64,000 bases of DNA from Bugula neritina (Eukaryota > Bryozoa > Gymnolaemata > Cheilostomatida > Bugulidae): positions 10,551,722 through 10,615,721 of the forward strand of contig OZ037766.1 of the NCBI GenBank assembly GCA_964035545.1, given 5' to 3'. The notes beneath the pieces are model-generated. The model was given only the letters and a program-made list of their open reading frames with translations, was not told the DNA's origin and made no database searches. Positions 52,562 to 64,000 of this stretch are shown piece after piece. The position numbers and the translations under genes are program-made. Numbering within the stretch: the first letter of the stretch is position 1; every line of letters begins with the position of its first letter.

Positions 52562-55500
52562 ATGGCCGCGTTCGGTATACATATTGGAACAACAAATTCA
52601 TGCCTGTCAGTTTACAAGGTAAAAATATATAGTGTCAAGTACAAGGTTTATTTGGAAATCAATAAGATATTTACTCATTATTGTAATATTTACGCTATAA
52701 GCTATATTGTGGTATCATTATGTTTCACTTTTTTAGTTTTTAGTAAATTTCATTTTAATTTTCTTTTTCATTTTCTTTTTTAAATTCTCAACTAAAAATC
52801 AAAATTCTTAGAGTAACTCAGCAAGTTCAGTCATCAGATTCAATCACAATGTTAATTGGCACATCTTCATCATGAAGTTAGTAAATTTTTATAGTTAAAT
52901 ACCTTTGAATACCTTTAAGCTTTGAAGATATTGAACATTATGATTATGATTAACTTTCAGGAATATTTATCTTAGACTTGAAGTTATTCTAAATCTTATT
53001 ATTTTTTATGCCTATGAACTTGGAGTTAATCACTAATAGTAATACTAATATTGATGTTCTAATATTAGTTCAGTAGTACTAATACTAATAGTGGTACGAC
53101 TGCCTCATTTACTATTCTAATTATTTACTTATACTTTTAGTTTTAGCCATTTGGCTTTGCCTTTTATTTAACTTTAAGTTTAGCTTTACAGTTTACAGTA
53201 ACACTAGCATTAGCAGTGTGAAATTTGTTCAACTTAAATCAATAAATGAGCTAAACTACCATTATCAGTCGTACTGATATTGAATTTGATAATAATACTA
53301 TTAAGTATTAATATTATGATAATCGTCTTAAACTGATTATGATATGCCCACGTACATCTACCTGAATGCGTCATTATGATAATTTACAGTACAATTATAT
53401 TTTGAATGTTTTATATGGAGTTGTGTGGAACTGTGCAGTGTTAGTAGTTTGTAGCAATAGTGATACAAATACTTAATCTTTTAATTATAATAATACTTAT
53501 GATATAAATATAATTTTGGCAATCACTTAATCATATTGCCATGAAGATTAATCACAAATTTAAAGTGATATTGATTATCATGATGATAATGATTATCATT
53601 GGGATAAATGTAATTTCAGTTATAATAATATTTATTTATAATAAATATTTACCATTACGATTGTGATGGGCGTAGTTTACAGTTATACTTATTGGTTATA
53701 AGTTATGGAATTATAATTATAGTACAATAATTATAAGGTCAATACTAATCTTGAAATCTGTCCAATCACTAATGTAAAACCTATATTGTAGTTTTACTTA
53801 ATTTTATTCTTAATCTTATGTTAATAGTCGATGTTATAGTCATGGAAAATGTAACCCTTGCTTTTTGTTTTACTCAACCTCTGTAACTCTAGCTGTATGA
53901 CTTTGTTAGATTTACTAAAAGTAAGAGTAGTTGTTGTAATCACTAACAGCTTGATTCGTTTACTAGCTTAAGGATTGTCTGATAGTTGTTTGTACTTGTG
54001 AAAGTGTGCTTTCTGAGCCTTTTACAACTCAGTTCTTTCTTACTGACTAGCATTGATATTTGCAATAAAATAGAGTGAATGCTGGTTTCAATTTACAACT
54101 CTGTCTATGGCAGTGAAATTAGGACACCAATTGACAGAATGGTTTTTTTCATTTTGGCTTTTCTTTTCAGTTTAAAAGTTACTGTGTACATAGAAGCAGC
54201 TAATTATAAGTAATATACTTGCTGTTATAATTGATGGCTACTGAAGTATGCATTATAGTTCCATTACAAGGACATAGCTGAAATCTCATCTTGTATTCTT
54301 GTTTCTCTTTTAGGATGGGAACACTGAGGTAGTTGCAAATGCAGCTGGTGACAGAACCACGCCAACGCTTGTGGCATTCTCTACTCATGATAAAGTACAT
54401 TCCACTATATAAGCTATTTACACTTTTACACTAAAACTTTCAGTACTTATCTTCATTTTAAAAATTAATTTTGTTATCAATAGCCTAAATGTGACATTTT
54501 CTATCAGAAAGATCTTGCACTTCTTGTTTACAATTCTAACCAGCTTGTAATCCGATCTGGTTGTTGGCTTGTGTTTCTGTAGTAATGTATATTATTGTTG
54601 GCAGGTTGTAGGTCTCCCTGCTAAGCAAGGGCTAATTAGAAATGCTAAGAACACAGTCTGTAGAGCCAAGAGGTTACTCGGCAGACAGTTTGCTGATCCT
54701 GAAGTACAAAAAGAAATAAATAACTCACAATGCTCAGTATGTTCAAACATTGCTAACAAGATTGTTGCATACTCGAATTTTCAACTATTGCCCATTTCTT
54801 TGCTAAAATTTGGTCAAAAGTGTTTCAGTATTTCTGACCCAAAAGGCTCTCTATTTTATAAGCAAATATTGAAGCTTTAATTAAATTAAAAGACATTACT
54901 TTAAAGTTATTCATAATTCAAAGTTGTTTTTTAAATTTTCTTTTCAAGATTATAGAGAAAGATGGAAAGCCTGTATACCAAGTACAATATCTGGAGTCAC
55001 AGAAGTTATTTTCTCCTGAACAATGTATTTCGTTTTTATTTGAAACATTAAAAGGTTAGTTGTAGATACAATTTCTAAATACTTTAAAATACTGGCAATA
55101 AATTAATATGCTAGGTTTTCATAATTATCAACTTTAGCTTCTTGTATATTCTATAGTCTATAGCATAATTTGTGTTTGCGTCTAATGTGTTTCTACATGT
55201 ATTATTTTGTTAATCTATCTACGGGATGTACATTTACAAATTTTGCAGAAAGCAATGGTGCAATTTGTGATTTTATAATTTTGTTACCTGGGATATGTGT
55301 TATTGCTAGATATTACAGGTTTCTCACTGTTTAGTCCTTTCAGGTAGCGGGGCTAGATATTTCAACTTGTGAAGTTTCAATATTGTTTTAGTCCTTTAGT
55401 CCTTTTAGTTTCAATGCTGTTTGTAGATTTGGCAAAACACCACAGTGATGGAAACATCTTTGATGCTGTAATATCTGTTCCATGCGAGTTTGCAGAATCA

Positions 55501-58500
55501 CAGCTCAACGTTGTAAAGTAAATTTGTTTTTAAATTACTGAATTCAGTTGTAGTGCTTTACCTACACTTATTCACCTACAGTTATAGCATAAAATTATGC
55601 TATAAATTTATAGTGTTTGGGAGATTACTCAAATTTCACTACAAATTGATTATATAAACAAGTCAGTTTAAGTCCAGACTATTGTAAAATTTACCTTTGG
55701 GTGCTACATTGAAGTGAGTCTCCATCAATACATCACATTACTTGAACACATCCATGGCTGCGTTTATCTAACAGTAATAGTTTGCATAACTTTTGAACTG
55801 AACATAAACATATTGTCTATAGAGCTATTAAAGAGCCTTCTTTATTTCATGCCATGTAGCTTGTTTTGTACATTAAAATATTACATATAAATATATACAT
55901 TTGTCCTGTTTTAGATCAGCAGCTGCACGAGGAGGCTTCAATGTTTTGCGGTTTATTTACGAGCCGACTGCTACGTTATTGGCGTATGACGTCGGACTCA
56001 AACACCATCATGAATATTTGTATGTATAAGTTGTATGCCTGCCATCTTTCTTATATCTGCTGTAATTCTTGTTAGCTCTGTTTAATCTAACTCACTGAAA
56101 AATTTTCATCATATCATTTGTTTTCTTTGAGTTACTCTTTATGTTGTTTATCATCACTCTATTCATATCATAATGCTTCAACTTATTAGTGCTTGCCTTT
56201 AATAAGCAGTTTCATGTTGCACCATTCCACTCTCTTCCATCATTACGGTATTTATAATAGTTAGATTAATGTTAGAGATGCTGTATTATGATGATGCATT
56301 TTATTTTTACTGTTGTGACAAAAAACATAAATGGGCAACCATAGCCAGACTTTTTGGTTAGTTGTGCCTTCATGCTCTAAGCTTTTGCTTCAATTTTATA
56401 GAGTTAATTCAATGATATTTGCTAAATTGTAAAAAAATACTCCCCATTCTAGGAGTTATTCGCTGAAACCATTTATGTCAGTGTACTTGATAACGATGTT
56501 GAAAGTAACAGCCGGTTGTACCATACTGTAGCAAAGTAGACTTAGACAAGATACTGCCCAGTAACTTTCAATGTCTTGTAGCGCTACTTAGCAATAACAT
56601 GGTGGATAGGTTTTGAGCTATGTATATATATTACAGCTACTGCATGGTGGTGAGACTGGGGGGTAGCAGCTGTACAGTCACCTGCTATTCAGTGATTGGT
56701 GGCATGTATAAGATTCTCTCAAATATACACAGTGATGAGGTGGGGGGAGATCTCTTCACACAGCTCATAGCTCTTCACTTCTCTAAAGATTTTCTAAGGT
56801 ACATTCTCTTTCTGTGTATACAGATAGGTTGTAGCTTAAATTCCATAAACGTTTGCATAAACAAGATAACTTTAATGATTTTACAATTGTTAGGATTTTA
56901 CTTTGGTCAATTTTAGTTGTTTCTTATATTATTTTTGGCCATGAGTTTCTTGCTTGATATAATTGACATTAAAATTTTAAAAAGTAGACGAGAAAGTTAG
57001 ATGCAACACTCGTGGGCGTTGTTTTCTATCAAATTTTCGGCTTTCTTATATGTTTTTTTAGTCAGTCATGTAAGCATGGTTTTGCTTTAAACATCGTAGG
57101 CATCCAGGTTATTTTGATAAAATCAATTACTGTTAATTAAAAGATCATACTTTTTTAGTTGCATTCACAAAATATATACAAAAAATCTCAACTCAATATA
57201 CCAGAAAAAATGAATTAAAATATATGTGTTAATAGCACTGAGATTGACGTGACCGTGGCGCATGAAAAATCTGAAAGAAGAGTTGTCTTCTATTTTTCTA
57301 TATTAATATATAGAGCTTGTCGTGAAAATGAAGATTTTTTAAAAAAAATATTGTGATCCTCTGGTAACTTCCTGAATTTAGAAAATTAACTCATATATTT
57401 CTTTTCATGTGGACAACAGCTCACTTTTTTTTAAATTTATTTTGAAGCTCTTTTCGTAAAAAATAATCAAAAGTAAAAAATCCAAAATTTTTACAAATTG
57501 GTTCGGGGCTTGACGTGAAAGGCATTTGGACGAAGATGTCAAGGTCACCATTAATAAATTTATTTTATCACAATTCACAATACTGCACAGAAAGTTAATG
57601 AAGTGGGCTGAAAATTAGGTTGCTAGCATATTCATATTGATATGCATTATATTGATTGTTACAGTATTATTTTTTAAATGTGTTTTGTTATCAGTTATGT
57701 TTAACTTCTTTATAGAGCTGCTGTTAGACTAAGACTAAGAGTAAGACATAATATTAGCAACAATGAATGATTCAATGATAATATTAATAATTAATATCAC
57801 TTTAATATTAAATTAAAATTATTATTAAATTGAAATTCACGGTGACGTATCACTATCACTATGAGTATGAGTATCGTACAAATTAATTATGAGTATGAGT
57901 ATTACTATGACATTAACTCAATCAGTGATTGACTATTAGTATTACTATGAATATGACTGTGCATAACTCAATCACAATGAGAATATCAATATGAATATGG
58001 CTTCTAATTCTTGTAACTTTTGACTATCACTATGATGATGCTGATAGTGATAATCACTGCCAGCCCAAGTCTCATACTCATAGTGATACTATTACTATTG
58101 TCTATTAGTATTAATAACTAGTATTACTATTAGTACAACTACTAGTACTGTACTAGTATTACTCATAGTTCTGATAATGATGGAGATAATAGTTTTAAAA
58201 GTTCTACTTCTACTTTTATAGTAACTGTGAGCTAGATTGTATATGTTGAACTCTACTCATTTTTTACTACTAATGCTAATACTAATAGTAATAGTAATAC
58301 TAATAATAATTATAGTTGTTATAATGATAGTAATACTAATAGTAATAATAACTATTTCAATTTGATAATTTATGTTTTACAACAGCATTATCGCTTATCA
58401 ATTACATTGGTTCATAATATGATTATTTTAATTTTGCTTTGTGTGTTTTTTCATGTTGTAAATTTAAGTTCGTATGGTTATTTAATGAACTAGAGAACTA

Positions 58501-61500
58501 GCCAAATGTTATGTACCGATTGCAATAATTTACTATAAACTCAGTGAAATTTAAAACCTAATTGATATTACTATGACATTGATTGTACAGAGGTAGCTAA
58601 AATATACATTAAATTACCAATAATTTTAACTCGCCAATACACTATGAGTAGAACAGTCAAATGCAATGATAGAAAATTAATTAGTCATAGCAGCCCGTTG
58701 CTTGAGGAACATTGAGCTACAGGTCTAAAATGATTTAGTTTTGTGATCCCTTATATAACAAAATAATTTTTTTTAAACTGGTTTAATACTTTTATTATAA
58801 ACACGCTTATCAAAGTAACATGTTTTTGATGTATATTCTATTAAAAAAGCAATCACATCAGGTTTTCAATTTGTATGTTGTACAAAGTTTATTATGGTGA
58901 CAAGTTACTAAATTATATGGTTCAGCTTTGTAAAGTAAAGCTGATAAAATAAATACAATTATGTGATTGTTTTACTGCTATATATTAAATTTAAATGAGT
59001 TGAATAATATCCTAGTGCATTGAATTAGATATTTTTTTTAGCTTTGGTACACCTGTTTGTTATAGGCTAACATTCCACCAATAGAAGAATGGTGCAAGTA
59101 GAAGAAATTTCAGGTGCAGAAAGCTAAGGAGCAGTCAGAATGCTGCCAGAGTTGTGAAGAGGCACTTGAAAAAGCTGAATTTCAATAATGACATGAAATT
59201 CGTAACAGATCACCCTGGTGTAATTGAACTGACATGGCCAGCAGAGTTCTCGAAGTCACATACAACAGCTATTTACATCATCATGGTTAGCTTAAATGTA
59301 ATTCCTATATCAGTCTCTAATATATAGTTTGATATCTGCTGTAAATTCGCTTAAGGAGCATACACATAACCAAAACTGAGTTACACTATAGTATTTGTTC
59401 TTGAATATATTTACCAAGATAAGTAGATTTGCTAATTCATTAACAGTAAAATTATAATGATACAACAATTTTTCTTTTAGATGATTCAATCAATAACACA
59501 AGACACTACAACATGGTTTTGCAGTTATAGAGTATTAATTTTCTGGCTCTTTCCAAATCTTCATAGAAGGCAAAGAAAACCACCGTCAGCTTGCCTTTAT
59601 AACTGAGTGCACGCGTCTTCCACCTACAGATGATGGTTAACAATTTGCTGGTGTGGAACTTTCTAATTTTGTTTACAATGAAGATAGATTATAGGACATT
59701 ATTCTTTATGTAAAGATTGTCAAGTTTTGTTATAATTAAGAACAGTTTTAGTTTCAATAAATCAGTTCAACATTATGGACATCATTGCACAAACATTTTA
59801 ATCTTTACTATCTACAAAGGTATCTGATGGACTACTTAAAAATACAAAACTATGCTCCAGATACACAATGCACTGACCAGCAAAGTTAAAATGAGTTGGA
59901 GATGTAAAACATAATATCTTGTTCAAGGCTTTTCCCTGCTGTTGGAACCTTCTACTTCAGAACACTGAATTGAACAAACATATGTAGATATATGAAACTT
60001 TGCAAAAAATAATAATGTGAAATTAGTTGCTAAGTATCACATTGCTAATAAATACAGCATTGTGTAATGTTTTATTTAATTTTTTTTTGAGCCATTGGAT
60101 CTATAGGCCCGCATAGTATTTACTATATTATAACTAATAAATTGCAGACACATTATGTCAGACCAGTTTCCATTTAAATAGAATAGTGTAGGCTATCAAA
60201 TTTGTAGAAGTAAAAAACCGCATTCATATTTAGTAAAATACTTGCCTTTTTTTTCATGATGCCTCTACTGCTAAAAAGAGAAGTTTTTATCAATACAGCT
60301 CCATCAATCTGTATCCTGATGAAGCTAGTAGTTTAGGAACATTTGTGGGGGGGGGGAGTGTAGGCTGAGCTGCAGTATAGGAAAAACCCCAACATATGTA
60401 ATCTATTCAGCACATTATATGTATATTTATTCAAAAAAGGATTTAGAAAATGCTTTATGAAGAGATGAACAAAGTAAAAATTAATGCTGGTGAAAGTAAT
60501 ATTATTACACCCATTAGAATTACTAGCAGCTATAGCATTAACATTATGTATTTTCATAAAAATGTGTCTAATTTATGCTACAAAGTTATTACTGCCAAAG
60601 GTTACAAAATTTACCAGTCACATTCATGCAGCTGGCGGAGAATAACTAACTTTCACTTGCAATAAATATTATATAATATATTGATAATTATTGGAATCAT
60701 AATTATATTTATTGTTATGATCATTATGATTATAATTATTTAATATTATCTTTATGTTTGTATTTAAAGTTGTTCCTTAAATTAAAAGTTGTTTAAGTTT
60801 TATAAATTTATTATAATTATATTTCTGTATAAGTATTAGTATAATTAAATTATTATAATTTATATTTTATTATTTATATTTATTTCACTTTTTATTTCAA
60901 GACCAGCAGTTCAAATTGAAATTAATACTTGTGTCGTTTGCTTTATATTATAACTTACAAGTATAACTATTAACATAATAATATTACATTTGCTATTAGT
61001 ATTACTATGAATATAAATATTTATATTAATATAGCTATCGGTATAACTTATAGTTATAGTTATACTTATAGTTATAACTAATATAACTATAAGTATAAGT
61101 ATTAGTTTCGAAACTGATCCTGCTCCGTAACATTAACATACTGATACTGTCATATGATTATCATTATGACTAATAATAGTATTAATAAATATAACCATTG
61201 AATATTATTAATAATAGTTCACCAATAGGCGATAGTCATAGACTTAGAGTGAGAGTCAATGTCATAGAAATAGAGTTAGACTAGTGACACTCATACTGAT
61301 ACTGATACTCATACTGTGATTCACTTTCAGTTACAAATTTCAAAACTTGGTTTTACGTAGACAACTACTAACCTATAATTCATCACAAAACGGTTGAAAA
61401 TCATCATTTACTGCATATTTAAGAGTAATTTTCTGGTAGTGTGGTCGACATGATAATTGAAATTAAAATAGGGAAAATAATTATTTTGTGATTTACAGCA

Positions 61501-64000
61501 AGTTACAAACTAGCGAAATGAAATAGTCCATTTGAAAACAGTTAAATTAGTTACCTTTCTTGATGTTGCGTAGCTAACGTTAGTTATTAGTAGCCGCCCG
61601 AAGAGTAACATTCATGTGATTTGAGCTACGAATAACGAGAATCTGCGACAAACCCGCTTCTTAATAACTTTACGCGATATAAACTCACGCTACAATTGGG
61701 CTATTTTGCCATCCCCACGTCACGGAGGGCACGCTCGCGGGCAAGTCTGGGCAAGTCTAAGACACCTAATATGACCACTTTTACTTACATTTTTGTAGTG
61801 TTTTCGTATAAGAAATTGGGTAAAATGCTGATAAAACAGTTGAAAAGCATGCAAACTTTTGCTCAAATGTAATAAATAACCTGGAAGCTTACCGCCTTTA
61901 AGCAGGCGTATATGTACCTCAAGTGCAACAGTATGAAAGTATTTCCAGTCTATTTAATGTGTAAACGTGTCTTTAGCTACACAGTGGAATTGGTCTTAGC
62001 AGCCTATGCAACTTTTCTCTGGCAGAGGAGGTATAAAGCTGCTTTACAAGCAAGTTTTTGTAAAAAAGTTTGTCCCTACAAGGAATCAAACTGCAGAGCT
62101 AACCATTACATTATAGGGACTATAGAGTAATCTCTAGTTTTGTGTTTCTAGACAATACAAGGAAGACCCGCAGTCAAATCAGCGTTCCTGGAGCAAGCTA
62201 ATGAGTGCCGCAGAGACTTGCAAACACACTCTGACTAACCTTCCCAATGCACACTGCTCTGTTGATTCTTTACATGACGGTATAGACTTCTCTAGCAACA
62301 TTGCAAGGTAAACTCATCGCTTTAACATTCCGCTCAACGTCCAAGTTTTTCTTTACTTGAAAAATTGATATCAATAGACTAGTTTTCTCAGCCATATCCT
62401 TTTAAATATTTCATTTTTAGAAAATGTTTTGAATATTTTTTTAATTTGTTCATGTTTATTTTTAAGTTATATTTTAAATATTGTAAATGCACAATGCATA
62501 GCTGTTTATAGCACTACGCATGTCCTCTACTATGTCAATGGAAGTATTTTCATTTTTGTATACTATGTTGTAATGGTTTAATACTGGTTACTGTCTTACA
62601 GTGATTGTATATATTGTTATATTTGTGTGTACATGTGTTAGCGTAGGGTATAGCATTGGCTGGAATATTAAGTAAGCTTCCAGCTTGTCCAAATAAAATT
62701 CCTTCCATTTTTTTTTGTTTTCTGTTTCACAGAGCTCGAGTAGATCTACTCAATCAGAGTTTACTCACACAACTAAAGAATCTACTAGATGAGGCGTTGA
62801 CTGCCAGTTCTCTCTCTAAAGACCAGATACAGAAGGTTACTTGTTACTCTATATCACTGCAAAGTAGTTCTCGTTGTACCTAGACATACTAGTGAGTCTA
62901 ATGTGTAGTCAGGCTACCAGTACTACTTCTGTATTACTCTAATGTGTTGTTAGGTTGTACTGTCTGGAGGAGGTAGTAAAATGCCGTGTGTGTCCAAGAA
63001 GGTGCAGGACTATTTGAGCAATGCCGAGGTGCATTTTACTCTCCCATCTGATGAAGTTATAGCAATTGGCTGTGCTAAACAGGTTTGGTCTATAATATAT
63101 GTACTTCTGGTGTATATAGTTACGTTATATTTACTGGGGTTTGCTTTTAGTTTGTTTTAGGTCAAGGTCAAATAATTAATATGCTGGAAATAAGACCAGT
63201 GAAACTGAGAAAGAGTTATTTACATAATTTTGTTTTCAGCTGTTTTTCCTAAACCGGTGCTCGAAATTAGTCTCTTTTTTGATTGAGTATCAAATGATTC
63301 TTCCATAAAGAAGTTTATTTAAGTTGGTTCACCGACTTTTCCATGTTATCTACAACAGATAATGTATCTAGTACAATAAAATAATATAAAGCAATGTTTT
63401 ATTAATTTGTACATAATAAGTATGTATTTGCTACAAATCTGGGTAACTGATCTAACCTGCACTTATCACCGAATTAGCAATTTGAATGCTACATTTTGTG
63501 TTAAACTATCGAGATTACAACGTGCATTGATTTGTTTCAGGCTAGCATAATCCTATCCAACTCTTGTAACAATGATGTCTCTGCAACAGCTAGCATTCCC
63601 TGTATACAGAAACCTATTAGTGCTATAGTGGAGGTAAATTACATATCTAGTATTTATGTTTAGCAATGCTAATAATATTTTATAATTTATGCTTACATAT
63701 GGGTTCTACTTGATAAAAAGTAAAGTAAAAAGTTGTCAGGGTACAAAAAACTAGATGACAAGGTTTCTGGGTCGTCGCAGGGCATGTGATTATTAATTCT
63801 TTACACTGAGCTTTAGAGCAATACTGTATTATGGTATAGAAAAGTAGGAGACTTCAATTGTGTGTCTACAGAATTGTGAGCCTGAAGTAATATTCGCTGC
63901 CAATTTGCCAATACCAACGAGAATAAAGAAGACGTTTTCCTCAAGTCAGTCAGTATTCAGAATGGTGGTGACTCAGGGAGAAGACCATAGTGAACTCTTA
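52562..64000 (+). CDS. HSPA14: HSPA14, Hsp70-like ribosome-associated chaperone (Hsp70L1), 12 exons, 3' end outside window
   Basis: Exons 52562-52618, 54314-54394, 54605-54736, 54949-55054, 55427-55517, 55915-56019, 56637-56798, 62152-62307, 62733-62835, 62954-63082, 63541-63633 and 63873-64000+ join in phase to ~447 aa; the human protein is 509 aa, so roughly 60 residues lie beyond the edge. HSPA14 pairs with the J-protein DNAJC2 in the ribosome-associated complex that helps fold nascent chains. Visible: nucleotide-binding start MAAFGIHIGTTNSC with the phosphate loop at 9-14; AGDRTTPTLVAF; LLGRQFADPEVQ; FIYEPTATLLAYDVG; VVLSGGGSKMP at the second nucleotide loop; and DEVIAIGCAKQA. A truncated substrate-binding domain follows, as is usual in this branch. 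An in-frame upstream ATG at 52517 has a weak context; the family start is at 52562. Intron 7 (5.35 kb) houses transposon copy 2. Confidence 0.94.
59085..59285 (+). pseudogene. Gene-like open segment inside transposon copy 2 (PINIT-like, weak)
   Basis: Counterpart of 22534-22734: a 67-codon open stretch ending at a GTTAGC donor-like site. Further on, an acceptor-like CTTCATAG at 59559-59566 precedes a second short open piece (59567-59640, FITECTRLPP then stop), and an AATAAA sits at 59756. Together they look like the 3' part of a spliced gene with its own poly(A) signal. The phases of the two pieces do not join directly, so the structure is unresolved. In this copy the cassette points along the HSPA14 transcript. 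Confidence 0.35.
60450..60665 (+). other. Conserved 71-codon open frame in the transposon, function unknown
   Basis: Open frame starting MLYEEMNKVKINAGESN. The inverted copy (21373-21158, minus strand) keeps the same frame with a single residue change (Asn here, Lys there). I do not recognise it. The opposite strand is also open over the same bases, so conservation may simply reflect how recent the copies are. Confidence 0.25.

Larger units (their letters stand above)
57091..61897 (-). mobile_element. TTAA-flanked DNA transposon, copy 2 (inverted, 4.8 kb), in HSPA14 intron 7
   Basis: Reverse-oriented partner of 19919-24716, 4807 bp against 4798. TTAA flanks it at 57087-57090 and 61898-61901. 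Stretches compared by eye differ by about 1-2% (4 differences in ~230 bases near 60350-60560, including the length of a C-run), so the two copies are recent relatives. The order of parts is the mirror image of copy 1: degenerate repeats ~57740-58340, gene-like fragments ~59030-59640, a conserved 71-codon open frame 60450-60665, degenerate repeats ~60700-61330, and a CpG-rich patch ~61640-61760. The gene-like fragments run in the same sense as HSPA14. Confidence 0.88.

Overview
The window is nuclear DNA of an animal. It is strongly AT-rich, its genes are split into short exons by GT-AG introns, and the products are animal-type: MANF, HSPA14, DNAJC14, a secreted astacin. Tracts of degenerate TA-rich simple sequence, a tRNA-derived SINE and a pair of DNA transposons fill much of the rest. 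I take it to be an invertebrate but cannot name the phylum from sequence alone.

Six protein genes can be joined exon by exon, and the reading phase holds across every junction. From left to right: uridine phosphorylase (+, 4228-11580, 7 exons, 301 aa); a secreted astacin metalloprotease with EGF-like and PAN/apple-like modules and an unrecognised six-cysteine C-terminus (+, 14444-27910, 10 exons, 594 aa); a DNAJC14-type ER-membrane J-protein with a Jiv90 region (+, 35874-45016, 13 exons, 783 aa); the mitochondrial Fe-S co-chaperone HSCB (+, 47550-49264, 3 exons); MANF (-, 50625-49461, 4 exons, 182 aa, ending KSEL); and the Hsp70-like HSPA14 (+, from 52562, 12 exons seen, running off the right edge).

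HSCB and MANF converge tail to tail with 196 bp between their stops. MANF and HSPA14 diverge from a 1.9 kb shared upstream region. The last four genes all serve protein folding, although in different compartments (ER membrane, mitochondrion, ER lumen, cytosol/ribosome).

The most striking structure is a pair of ~4.8 kb, nearly identical transposons in opposite orientation, one at 19919-24716 in an astacin intron and the other at 57091-61897 in an HSPA14 intron. Both are flanked by TTAA, have imperfect terminal inverted repeats sharing TCCAGGTTATTT, and encode no transposase that I can recognise. Each carries gene-like fragments with splice-like borders, one of which faintly resembles the PINIT domain of PIAS SUMO ligases. 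Two SINEs of one family are also present; one has perfect 13-bp target-site duplications. Gene-free stretches otherwise hold UTRs, poly(A) signals and low-complexity DNA.
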